From positions 97,739,705-97,803,704 of the forward strand of contig NC_071398.1 of assembly GCF_022682495.2 (NCBI RefSeq): a stretch of 64,000 nt of DNA. The letters run 5' to 3'. The notes under the pieces were generated by a model. It worked only from the letters and a program-made list of their open reading frames with translations, was not told the DNA's origin and made no database searches. Source of the stretch: Desmodus rotundus. Taxonomy: Eukaryota; Chordata; Mammalia; Chiroptera; Phyllostomidae. A program made the position numbers and the translations under genes. The first letter of the stretch is position 1; each line of letters begins with the position of its first letter. Shown here in pieces: positions 26,701-36,992 of this stretch.

Positions 26701-27639
26701 AGACCATGAGTCATTCCCTGCCTCCAGGGAGGGCTGTCACAGCAGAACCAGAGAACAAAAGAGACAAATTCTTGGCTTTTGAGTTTAAAAAGCTGAGCTT
26801 CAGGCTTCAGACAAAAAAGGTTTGGAAGAATATTTGATCAATTTGAGCCAATTTTTTTCCTGCCCACGTAAAATAAAAATTCCCCTGGCTGGGAGACAAG
26901 AGACTACTCTAAAGCAAAGCAAGAGGGCTAGATGCTGGTGAGTCGCTGAAAGGGGCTCTTGCACTCGACTTCTGCCCTCTCTGCCGGCTGAATGCTAGCA
27001 TGAGTGTGGGTCTTTCATATCCTGAGAACAAGGAGAACTGTGTCTTATTTCCAGGTTAGAAGCCAAAAGGTGGCAACCCTCAGAGAGACCCCCGCTACCC
27101 AGCATTGTGCCAGAGAAGCTGCCTGGCGCATCTACTGTAAAAAGAGTACGCGTTGCCTTCTCTCTGTGGTCCTGCAGTGGTGAGGGAGCTGAGCCTGATA
27201 TCCCTGGGGGCCCTGAGAGAGGTACAGAAGTGGCCAAGAGGGAGCCAGACCTGGAGGAGTTCCACAGTCTGGTCCAAGGGATGCTGCAGATGTAATCTGC
27301 GTGAATTGAATACCATGGACCGACCAGTGGTGCCATATACAGCTTAGAGGGTGCCAACCCGGAGAGTTAACGACCAAGAACTAGACCCTGAGGCATGGAA
27401 GGGCAATTCTGGAAAGGCAGAGCAGCTTGACCTGAAATTCTAGGAAATCTCTGAAGTCGTCCCCAGGTGGAAGGCCTGATTAAGTGGGCTAGGCGTCACT
27501 TAGACACAGCATAGGCACCCTTAGATGGGATGGAGCTTCTGCTGATCTCTCTGAGGGCGGTCCGCCTCCCTGATGGCCAGCTTGAATGACCTTGCCTTAC
27601 GGAGCATGCAGGGGCTCCTGATCCCATCCACTCTGCCGT
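23746..27639. other. intergenic, no supported gene
   Basis: Largely unique sequence. The 24.8-25.25 kb part is free of repeat signatures. Small frames lack domains and often face each other on opposite strands. Confidence 0.45.
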
Positions 27640-27815
27640 ATTGATTGTCCATGGCTGCCCAGAAAGCACCCCCAAACTTAATCCTTAAAATAACAACCAT
27701 TTTATTTGCTTTTGATTCTGTGTATAGAATAGCAGAAGAATAGTGCATCTGGTCTGAGTCTGAATTGCTGACCCACAGAATGATAAGAAAATAAAATAGT
27801 TGTTTTAAGTCAGTA
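27640..27815. mobile_element. old LTR fragments
   Basis: An antisense-looking piece (TTGTCCATGGCTGCCCAGAA to AACAACCATTTTATTTGC) is followed by a sense-looking LTR tail (TGACCCACAGAATGATAAGA, AATAGTTGTTTTAAGTC). Two decayed LTR pieces of MaLR type meet here. The family assignment is uncertain. Confidence 0.4.
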
Positions 27816-28021
27816 TTTTTTTCTCAAAGCCTTGTTTGTTGAGGCATGATTTATACAGAGTGAAATTCATGCTTTTCAGGTATATAGCTTCAGGTAAGAC
27901 TATACCTTATTTAGCTGATATTTCGATGAGACTTTGGAGTTGAGACTTCCGATGCTTGAATGAGTCAAGACTTCTGGAGCTGCTGGGATAGATTGGTTAT
28001 AGTAGCATCCCACTGCTTGTT

Positions 28022-28425
28022 ACCAGAATGTGTATTAGTCAGCTCAGACTGCGTAATAAAATGCCACAGGCTAGAGAGCTGAGACAACAGAAATTTACTT
28101 GGAAAACCAAGGTCAGTGTTCCAGCTGATTTGATTTCTGGTGAGAGTTCTCTTCCTGGCTTGTAGATGGCCATATTCTTGCTGTGTCCTCATATGGAGGG
28201 GAGACAGGGAGAGCAAAGGCGGGGGAGAGATCTGTATTGTCTCTTATGAGAACACTAATCCTATTGAATCAGGGGCCTACCCTTATGACCTCATTTAACT
28301 TTAGTTACCTGCTTATAAGCCCTATGTCTCCAAATACAGTCACATTGGAGCTTAGGGTTGTAACCTGTTTTGGCATATTTTTGGCAGGGGTCAACAGTTC
28401 AGTCCATAGGAGGGACACTGGGTCA
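28022..28425 (-). mobile_element. MLT1-type LTR (ERVL-MaLR), antisense
   Basis: Antisense LTR beginning TGTGTATTAGTCAGCTCAG, with ACAACAGAAATTTACTT, then TCCTATTGAATCAGGGGCC, CCTTATGACCTCATTTAAC and CCAAATACAGTCACATTGG in the expected MLT1 order. It is a solitary, decayed LTR with no internal region. Confidence 0.75.
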
Positions 28426-29129
28426 TAGCTCCCTGACATATACAAAGTCAAGTGGTTTTCATACAAAAAAAAAATTGCAACGTGACTTTGTACTTCTGAG
28501 TGAATCCCACTAGGATTGAAAGAAAACCTACGAGGTTGACAAAAGCACCACCAGTCCAAACTAAGAGAGACTGAGACTTTCCAAAAAGAAAAGAGGCCTG
28601 TGGACCTTCACATTGCTGTGGTCGGGAAGCAGATGCAGAGAGCTACTCAGTTGCAACACAGGTTGTTTCTTAGGGAAAAGGAAAGATATTGCAAAGTGTG
28701 GAGCCAAGAATAGCGGGGAACAGTGAACTAGGGCATCCCAGAGAGCAGAACTTGGCCCCAGTGACACTCTGTGCCCCGAGGAGGGAGACCCGCCAACGCA
28801 GCCTGGGCCAGTTCTCAGGATACCTTGGGTTTGCCTTGTGCTCCTCGTGTTTAAAAGGGGGCGTCTGCTGAAGCAGTCTGTGCTGTCTCACCACTCTGTG
28901 TTGAGGTGTGGTGAGCACAGGTAACCTTTCGTTTCTGTTCACAGTTATTGAGAGGAGCCACGTTGGAGAGGCTGAGGAGCCTCGCTCACATCTGGACTTG
29001 ATCAGGTGATGAGGTCCTGGACTCAAAACCACGGTGAGATTTTGGAGGGAGCAGGTGAGTGCATTTTTCATGTGGGATGGATGTGAATTATTGTAGCAAG
29101 GAGGGCACAGACTGGTAAATCGTTTGCAA

Positions 29130-29600
29130 AGATGGCATGACCATTCCTCTCATTCCTACATAAGTGTCCCATTACAGTGTGACTTCTGGCGCTCCTTCTC
29201 ACAAGATGTAGTGTCCATTTCGCCACCACTTGAATCTGGGCTGGTCTCGTGACCTGCTTTGAGCGGTGGGACGCGGTAGAAGTGACTGATGAGTGACTGC
29301 TGAGCCTGGGTCTCAAGAAGCCTTGCAGCTTTCCTGTCCGCCATCGCAGAATCCTGACACCTCCATGAGTAGAAATTCAAGCTAGCCCTCTGGAGGTTGA
29401 CAGTCAAAATGGAGACAAAGCCCCAGGTGACAGGCATCACCAACTGCCAGGGTGTGGGTGGGGCTGTCTCAGATGGCCCAGCCCCAGGAAACCCAGCACA
29501 GTACCGAGAGATCCCCAGCGAGATCAGCAGGGCTTCCAGCGGAGCCTTAGACCAGCTGACTGACCCACAGAATCAGCAGCAAACACACATGCTCTCTGGT
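29130..29600 (+). mobile_element. MaLR-like LTR fragment, sense
   Basis: It contains TGAATCTGGGCTGGTCTCGT, CTCAAGAAGCCTTGCAGCTT and CTGACTGACCCACAGAATC in the order seen in an old mammalian LTR. The tail with the polyadenylation signal is missing. The open frame at 29397-29606 falls inside it and is not a gene. Confidence 0.55.
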
Positions 29601-29719
29601 CTATGACACGGAATTACAGAAGGGTTTCCTGTGCAACCCTAAATAAGTGGTGTGCGTGTCTAGAATGGCGACTTGGTCTCATTTCCCTAACAACATGTTC
29701 CACTAGTGATGGGCAGCCA

Positions 29720-29746
29720 GGGTGGGGGTGGGGGGACAGGCTGGGG
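29720..29746 (+). other. putative G-quadruplex motif
   Basis: Four G runs of 3, 5, 6 and 4 with loops of 1, 1 and 7 nt fit the G3+N1-7 rule. It lies in gene-free DNA between two LTR remnants. Confidence 0.6.
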
Positions 29747-30004
29747 TCATCTTTCTCAAATGGAGGCGTGGGTGAGGGCAAGCCTGCAGAGACTCCCTTG
29801 TCAGCTCATGTAGTCGGGCACCATTTCAACTTCTCAACCCCTCCTCACACCTGCTCTCTGATGCTTGGAATTCCTTTTAGCTAGGGGGTAAAGTGAAGTA
29901 GATCACTTTAAAACAGTCCATTATGTGAAAATGTAGGCACACCAGGGAGAAGTGACCTGCTGCCTTGAAGTTTCCCCAAGATGTAAGGAGCTGTGGTCTT
30001 GGTC

Positions 30005-30315
30005 TAATGGGACCGCTGTTACAGAACACTGAAGACTGGGTGACTTGTAGGAAAACAGAAATTTATTTCTCACAGTTCTGGAGGCTGGAAAGTTCAAGTT
30101 CACGATGCTGGCAGAGGACTGTCTGCCCTGTGCCCTCACGTGGTAGAAGGGACAGGGGAGCTTTGTAAGGTCTCTTATAAGAGCACAAATCTCATTCACG
30201 AGGGCTCTACCCTCATGACCTGAACACTTGCCAAAGGCCCCACCCACCTCCTCGCACCATCCCATAGGGTGGGTTTCAGCGTATGAATTTGGGAAGGACA
30301 CAAACTTTCAGTCTA
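30005..30315 (-). mobile_element. MLT1-type LTR (ERVL-MaLR), antisense, second copy
   Basis: Antisense LTR with CAGAAATTTATTTCTCACAG, TTCTGGAGGCTGGAAAGTTC, AAGGTCTCTTATAAGAGCAC and CTCATGACCTGAACACTTGC in order. The start is eroded. It has the same orientation as the copy 1.6 kb before it but is not a tandem copy: the internal spacing differs. Confidence 0.75.
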
Positions 30316-31129
30316 GAGCAACTGTCTTCAGATCTTTTCTTAAGAGCAGATTTGAAGAGTGAGTGCTGATCACCCAAAAGAGGGGCTGGGCTGTCTAAGA
30401 TAAAACCATTGTTTGCCCAGAAATTTGTCCAGAGCGATGTCCAGCCTGGGCCTGTGCCCGGGAGGCGTGAAGGACCAGAAACAACCTGCCGTCTGAGTTT
30501 GGTTCCGAAGATTTTTAGCTCACTTCTAAAATGGCAAGAGTCACAGAAACACGGAGAGGACTCTGGCAATAGGACAGCTGCCTCTATCCGCAGGGCTTCG
30601 GCATCTCCCAGAGTTTGGAGATTTTCACCCCACCTTATAGCTACTGGGACTCTCACCTGTCATCCCGGGGCAAGGCCCGCCTCCCACACAGCATGGGGTG
30701 CAGCTGGTCACTACCTGTAGAGTGCTCCCTGCCACCAGCTCCGTGGTTGCGAAGGGAAAGCTCAGACCAGAAGGCTGCGGATGTTTCTGGACCTAAGGGA
30801 CACAGAGCCATGTCTACTGGTGGTTTCTGAGGCAAGTGCACAGGAGAAAAATGAGCTAAACTACTGAAAATGACTCAATGTGGTCGATTCAACAACTTCG
30901 CAGTTGTAAAAGCCAGGTGTAAGCGACTGCAGTTATAACTCTCCCAGACCGCAGTTCCATTTACAGGGCTATGCACTTTCAAGTTTGCGAGTGTCCTTAC
31001 CGCCTGGTTCTCGCTGGGCTAAGCAAATGAGGAGACCGGCAGTTCCGCGGGGTTTTAACTTAACTGAAGGCTCTGGTGCAGATACAGAGCTTCCAGAGGC
31101 CGGGCACAGCTAATGGCAGCATGTACGGT

Positions 31130-31350
31130 TACCGTACTTTCCGGACTGTAAGACGCACTCCCCGCCCCCAAATTTGGGAGGAAAATGGGGGTGCGTCTTA
31201 TAGTTCGAATGTAGCTTACATTTACATTGGTGAAATATTATGTTATTTATGTTATTAAATATTTTACCACATGTTTTGCTTCAAAATTTTTTTTTTCCTA
31301 TTTTCTTCCTCTAAAACCTAGGTGCGTCTTATGGTCCGAAAAATATGGTA
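31130..31350 (+). mobile_element. TA-flanked MITE, copy 1
   Basis: A 221-bp non-autonomous DNA transposon with terminal inverted repeats of about 29 bp that begin TACCGTACTTTCCGG on the left and pair with CCGAAAAATATGGTA on the right. A TA at each outer edge suggests a Tc1/mariner- or pogo-like target preference. Near the left end an internal GTGCGTCTTATAGTTCG repeats the TIR in inverse, so this end can fold into its own hairpin. The body is AT-rich with no coding capacity. The same element occurs at 60440-60654 in the opposite orientation. I know the TIR type as a common short DNA repeat but cannot give its database name. Confidence 0.85.
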
Positions 31351-33729
31351 TATACACAAAGCAGTGCTACCGGACAACTGAAAGAATAGCTTACGAAATG
31401 ACTCTGCTAACTGCCATCCCTCCTCTCCGCCTCCTCCTCCCTCTAGCAGCGTGATACTATACATCGCGGGGTTATTTCACTCCTCACGTGAACCTTTGGC
31501 CTAGTGACTTATCCCCGAGGCATGCTATAATCACCGAGAAATGTGCTCCCTGTCATGTCTTATTGCTTAATTATGGCTGTATTTTAGGCTCCTAGAGCCA
31601 TTTGGCTTGGCAAGACCTCTCTCATGTGTGACTTTGAACATGCATCCACGTTGAGGTATCCTTGAGTTCACACCCGTCTGTTCCATTTCCATCTTGTTAT
31701 GGCTTGGGTGGTAATTATCGCCCCTTGGTTCAGCAGCGCCTTGAGTCACCGCAGTGAGCCCTTATAATTACGCTGCGCTGCACCTAAGAAGATATTATCA
31801 ATCCTTTGTCAGAAAGGCATGTGCTTAAAGTTAATTTTCCCAATACTTGAAGTTTGTTTGCTTTTTTTTTTCCATGGATAAATCTCCTGTTTTAAATCAG
31901 TGACATGCAAAAACTTCCCCGTTTTCCAGTTTACTCTTGCTCTGGTGACTACATTTTTTTTTTTTTTTAAACTCAAAATCCAGACGTATTGTCTAACAGA
32001 GGTTTTGTTGTTGTTTTGGTTGTGTGCGTTGTTCCCCGGTGCTAACGGCGAGCTGGAAGACACAGCAGGTCCTAGGTAGAGTCTTAGATTTCAAACCAAC
32101 TGGACAGAGTATTTAAAATTAAAAGTGTTAGAAAATTTGGGGACTTCCAGGGGATGCACCCATCTTCAGCGTTCCTACCATTTATTCTGTCTTCTCATTA
32201 ATAAGACATTTGCTTCATGAGTGTCAATCTTAGTCCTTCAAGTAGACTAGATGCTTCTTAGAGACAAAAGGCACAGATCATACACAGCTCTTATACAGCT
32301 CTGCCCACGTATGTAGCTGTATCCAGTTGTTTGAGCGATTGCATAGGGATGATGTTGCATTTTTAAGACAGCTGTTTGGGATTAGGAGCTTGCAAAAGTG
32401 GCCTGACATTAAGGTGGAGGCAGACTGGAAATCAGTGTCCTGCTTCATCCCTCCAGAGAGTAGTTCAAGTCAGGCCTGGGGTAGATCTATGTTGTGAAGG
32501 GGTATAATTACCCCGGTCCAGAGTGGCCCCAGGTCTTGTCTGGCAGACTGAGTTATATCTATCAGGGCCTTTTGAAATGCTGACTTGGCTCCTTAGAAAT
32601 ACAAAACCCAAAACATCATTTATAAAGGTCACCAGGAATGGCCTGGGTCAGAATAACTGGAGTCCGTTTTGTGCCAATGCTTCAGAAGAGGAAGTTGCTG
32701 AATACTGAGATAAAGCTCCTTGAGAATACTGTGTTGCCAAATCCAAACAAAGAGCAAGAGGTTTACAGCTGAGTTTTTACTCTATAATTCAAATGCCAAT
32801 CCAGCAATGAAATTGGTTCTAGGAATTCCAGTCAGATTTTTATCATCTGACTTGGAAACCAGCTGTGCTCTTAGTGAGTACAAAGATTTACTACCTGCAA
32901 TTGCTATAATTCAGTCAGCAGAATTATGCAGAAGTGAAAAATTCGAGAAAAACTCTTTATTTTAAATGCAACGCAAACCATGTTTTAAGAAATTCTGCTT
33001 CTCTGACACTGATAAAAATGGCTCTAATTTAAAGAAAGGAGTAGAGAGTCCAAGAAGAAGTCTTAAATTCGGGAATGCAGTTGATTCTTCAGAGTATGCT
33101 TTTTAGAAATCCCGAGTAAAAATCACTACAATTTGGTAAAGACCATCTTTTACGCAGAGCAGGTGAGAAGACACAAGGTAGTTAACTCCTCAATGACAGA
33201 ACACATCAGGAGCCTGGCCGACCTCACCATCCACCTCCCTGAGAACGGGAAGAGCACGAGAGCTTAACTGTAAGGAGAGCTCTGCAAAGTGGCCCAGGAA
33301 ACTCATGGCAGCAGTTCTGAACCAATAATTTCCTTCGCAGAAACTAACAATTACTGTGGATTTGTGAATCCATATATCAAAAGTCTTTTGAATGTATTTT
33401 ATGATTTTAAAAGCCATCAGGGCTATCCTGGAGAGCCGGTGCATATGGTCCTCATACCACGGAGCCCCCCGTCTCCTTCACTTGCTCGTGCTCCTCTCAC
33501 ACGTGGGCTACAGCTGCCTTGCACAAAACTGATGCAATAGAGCTCTGTCACTTATATCATCATCTGAGCCCTCGGATGCCACCCTGGTTAAGCCAAGCAA
33601 GGTAAGTTTTCCAGAATAATGGTTTCAATGGCCCATGGACAGACCAATGTGAAAGCATTTCACATGCACAACATGATCCCTGAATGGGTTCTACAGTAAC
33701 ATTTTCAAGAGGGAAGAGATACATCAAGG
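31351..33729. other. intergenic, no supported gene
   Basis: Unique AT-rich sequence between the MITE and the twin-primed L1. Short T runs occur near 31865 and 31955. No gene or repeat family recognised. Confidence 0.45.
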
Positions 33730-33737
33730 GTTTAGAA

Positions 33738-34577
33738 TGGCACTTGTTGTTTGTTGATTTATTAATGATGGCCATTCTGACAGGTGTGAGGTGATATCTC
33801 ATTGTGGTTTTAATTTGCATCTCTCTGATGGCTAGTGATGCTGAGCATCCTTTCATATGTCTGTAGGCCCTCTGTCTGTCCTCCTTGCAGAAGTGTCTGT
33901 TCAGATCCTTTGCCCATTTTTTAATTGGGTGGTTTGTCTTCTTGGTGATGAGTCCTATGAGTTCTTTATATATTTTGGAGATCAAACCCTTGTCCGATGT
34001 ATGATTGGCAAATGTGTTTTCCCATACAGTTGGTTCCCTTTTCTTTGTGATGATGAACCCTTATGCACTGTTGGTGGGAATGCAGAGCGGTGCAGCCACT
34101 GTGGAAAAGTTACGGAATTTCCTTGAAAAACTAAAAATGGAACTGCCTTTTGAACCAGTGATCCCACTGCTGGGAATATACCCTAACAATCCCAAAGCAC
34201 CAATTTAAAAGAACCTATGCACCCCTATGTTCATAGCAGTGCTATTTCCAATAGCCAAGTGCTAGAAACAGCCCAAGTGCCCATCAGTAACTGAGTGGAT
34301 CAAAGAACTGTGGTACATTTATACAATGGAGTATTACGCAGCAAAAGGAAATATTGCGACAGCGTGGCTGGAACTGGAGAACATTATGCTAAGTGAAATA
34401 AGTCAGTTGGTGAAAGACAAATACCATCTATAAGAGGAATCTAATGAACAAAATAAACTAGTGAACAAAATAGAACCTCAGGCATGGAAACGTGGAACAG
34501 AGGTGGGAGGGGAATAATGGTAGAAAGAAGGGGAAGGGGAAAAATAGCAGCTGAGATTTGCTTTAATTAAAAAAAAA
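33738..34577. mobile_element. 5'-inverted (twin-primed) L1 insertion
   Basis: From 33738 to about 34053 the sequence is the 3' part of L1 ORF2 in antisense. From about 34054 to 34577 it is the following part of ORF2 and the tail in sense, ending in a short A run. The two halves abut near GATGATGAACCC, with roughly 20-25 nt of ORF2 missing at the joint. The target duplication GTTTAGAA lies at 33730-33737 and 34578-34585. This is the textbook product of twin priming. It is more intact than other L1 pieces here, so it is relatively young. Confidence 0.88.
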
Positions 34578-34760
34578 GTTTAGAACTACAACTTTACTAT
34601 CCCTTTAAAGTGAGCTGGTCAGCCGACGTCACGTAAGTGGAATCTCTGGCTCAAATTCCTCATGTGGAAAATAAGACAGTTACATCAGATGATCTGCGAG
34701 GTTCCATCCATGTCACTTAAATGTCCCGGTTCTCACTTCCCCATACACCTTATGTGGTAA

Positions 34761-34958
34761 CTTTTTTTAAAAAAGATTTTATTTATTTTTAGAGAGGGGA
34801 AGGAAGAGAGAGACAAATATCAATGTGTGGTTTCATCTTACCTGGCCCCCACTGGGGACCTGGCCCGCAACCCAGGCATGTGCCCTGACTGGGAATCGAA
34901 CTGGCAACCCTTTGGTTTGTAGCCCACGCTCAATCCAATGAGCTACGCCAACCAGGGC
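34761..34958 (-). mobile_element. bat Ves-type SINE just beyond GORAB 3' end
   Basis: Minus-strand SINE with an intact B-box region (GGGAATCGAACT on + at 34891-34902), the 'catgtgccctgactggga' core and an A-box-like AGCTACGCCAACCAGGGCT head on +. The ends are flanked by an imperfect duplication around TAACTT. It is the best-preserved pol III promoter of the three SINE copies in the window. Confidence 0.88.
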
Positions 34959-35209
34959 TGATAACTTCTTCAAAGTCTTACACTGACTATTCGATTGTAC
35001 CTGTCTGTGTTTGGCCACTGTTACAGAATCTCGCTTAGTGATGAATTTTCCCTAGCAGAGGTTCACACAAAAGTAGACGACTGTATCTACCACATGGAGA
35101 TTCAGGATGCATTACTGCCACACACTGCCCAAGAATGCACACTTAAAAAAAAAGGAATACATACTAAGCTGTGGAATTTTTTTTGAAAGGTAAATGAGAC
35201 ACCACATTA

Positions 35210-36535
35210 TGAGTGCATCAGACTTGTTTATTCCTTAGAAAAAATAGCAGCGTACTGAACAATGAAGCTTTCAGTTTTTATGAATGTCACTCATAAATAA
35301 AAACAGCACTACCTATATAAATGCCTTTGTTTGGAGAAGTCAGTAATGTAAAGTTGTATTTCCAGGTCAAGTGACATAATATAAAAATACAGAGCTCATC
35401 CACATTACTAGAAAATAATATCCTCAAACTCATTTAAAAAGTCTTTTTCAGACATTACTATGAATACAATATTGTATTTGTCTTTATCCTCTTTTATTTC
35501 TTTTTAAGACTTAAAAGGCATGGCTTTACTGTTTGGAATTTCTAATGAGTCAGAATTCAATGTGATAGTCACAGATTTTGTGACAAAATTACTTATTTAC
35601 ACATTCACATATGGCACAGTGTCGTGGTCAAGTATTAGTGATGATAATTAATAAACTACTGATAAAGTAGTAAGAAAACCAGCATTTTAACCATTTAAAT
35701 GCTTTATGACAGGATAATTTATATATGACATATAAAATACATATTTGCAGGAAATATTAGAAAGAAAATGTGTTAATCTTTTTCATAATAAAATGTAGCA
35801 CAATTTTATAATTTTCAGCTTCACCGTAAAGATGCTTTCACTGTCTAATCTAACCAATGTGCATTAAAGAGACAATGTTAATAGTAAAATTACACATATG
35901 ACATTTTTGCATGTATGTTTGTGTGTGTCAATTAATAAAAATTCAGGTTGTAAACTAAAGCCACTTAAAAGGCAAATTGAATCCAAAAGTAATGTTGGCT
36001 GAAGTTGTCCAGTAATTGTGAAGTTGTGTTTGCCATTCTAGTACAATCCAAAGGGATGATAATCTAGTAAGATCCAAATACTACTACTTTTTTGTTTCTT
36101 ATTCTCCTTTTCATGTTTAATTTTTATGTCTCTTTACTGATGGCATAAAATAGGATTCTTAGTCTCAGCACTTCTCCCAGAAGTTAAATGATTTTGATGA
36201 GGTGTTATCATTTTTCATTTTACTTTTCTTTATTTACCTGGTCTAAAAACACTCACGGCCATGTAGTTTTTCTTCTACCCTTTTAAGTCACTTGGTTTTA
36301 CCTAAAATAAGGGTACACTAAGGGAAATGGACCAACATTAGGGTGAACTATACCTCTATGTATAGAATGACCATCATTTGAGACTTTGGAATGGCCAAAC
36401 ATGTTATCATAAAACTAATCACAGATTCAAAAATTAATATTGTTTTAAAGAGGACTTCACCAGAGGTCGCAGCATAGCCCACAACAGAAAGTTCACTGAG
36501 TACAACATCAGTTGAGAGCAACAGACACTGGCACT
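35210..36535 (-). other. GORAB: GORAB 3' UTR with probable poly(A) site
   Basis: About 1.3 kb of AT-rich sequence without recognisable repeats follows the stop. A minus-strand AATAAA (TTTATT on + at 35227-35232) is followed on the minus strand, after about 15-25 nt, by a GT-rich stretch (AATGTGGTGTCT). This is the normal arrangement for cleavage near 35205-35217. A bat SINE and an L1 begin just beyond, consistent with leaving the transcribed unit. Other AATAAA-like hexamers occur upstream, so shorter forms are possible. Confidence 0.5.
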
Positions 36536-36992
36536 TCACGTGCTTGGAGCCGCTGAGTAGTCGTTTACAGTCGTTTTCGCTTCCTGACTTGGGTGGTCTG
36601 GAGTGCGCAGGGGGGTGCTGTTGGCATTTTCACACTGTCCGTCTACCTTCAGGGAAGCAGCTGGTGCCTGATGCTTTTTGTTCTGAGCTGATCCTAATGC
36701 CCCTCTCTCCCCAGAAGGCTGAAATGGCCTCTCTCCATGGACTTTCTGTGTCCCTGCTTCTGCCTCCTGTTCGTGCAGCAATCTCTCCACCTCCACGTCA
36801 AGCTCCAAAGACTCCTCATCAACTTGGACATCCAGCTGCTGCATCAGCTCCTCCAACTTCTTGGCCTTGCGGAGCTCGTTTTGCTGTATGATTGTACAAA
36901 GGTGCTCGGTGAGCTGCTCTTTAATATCAGTCTTGCGCTGTAGGTCGAGCTTGGCTGTAACATACTCTGCTTCCACCCTGTCAAACCGCTTC
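36536..36992 (-). CDS. GORAB: GORAB coding exon 5 (terminal)
   Basis: The acceptor is TCCCTACAG|GAAGCGG. The exon encodes [17 protein letters not shown], then the helical block [20 protein letters not shown] and [13 protein letters not shown], an acidic stretch ending [17 protein letters not shown], and a poorly conserved disordered tail ending YSAAPST and TGA at 36538-36536. The tail is where it differs most from human, as expected for this family. The antisense reading frames over this exon are shadows. Confidence 0.95.

Noticed and set aside
33560..33985. 141-residue minus-strand frame containing a recognisable protein motif
   Set aside because: It is the inverted half of the twin-primed L1 (ORF2 segment), not a host gene.
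34880..34958. tRNA-like A and B boxes
   Set aside because: Part of the bat SINE; no complete cloverleaf, so not a tRNA gene.
36544..36943. Plus-strand frames of 115 and 68 residues
   Set aside because: They are the antisense of GORAB exon 5.
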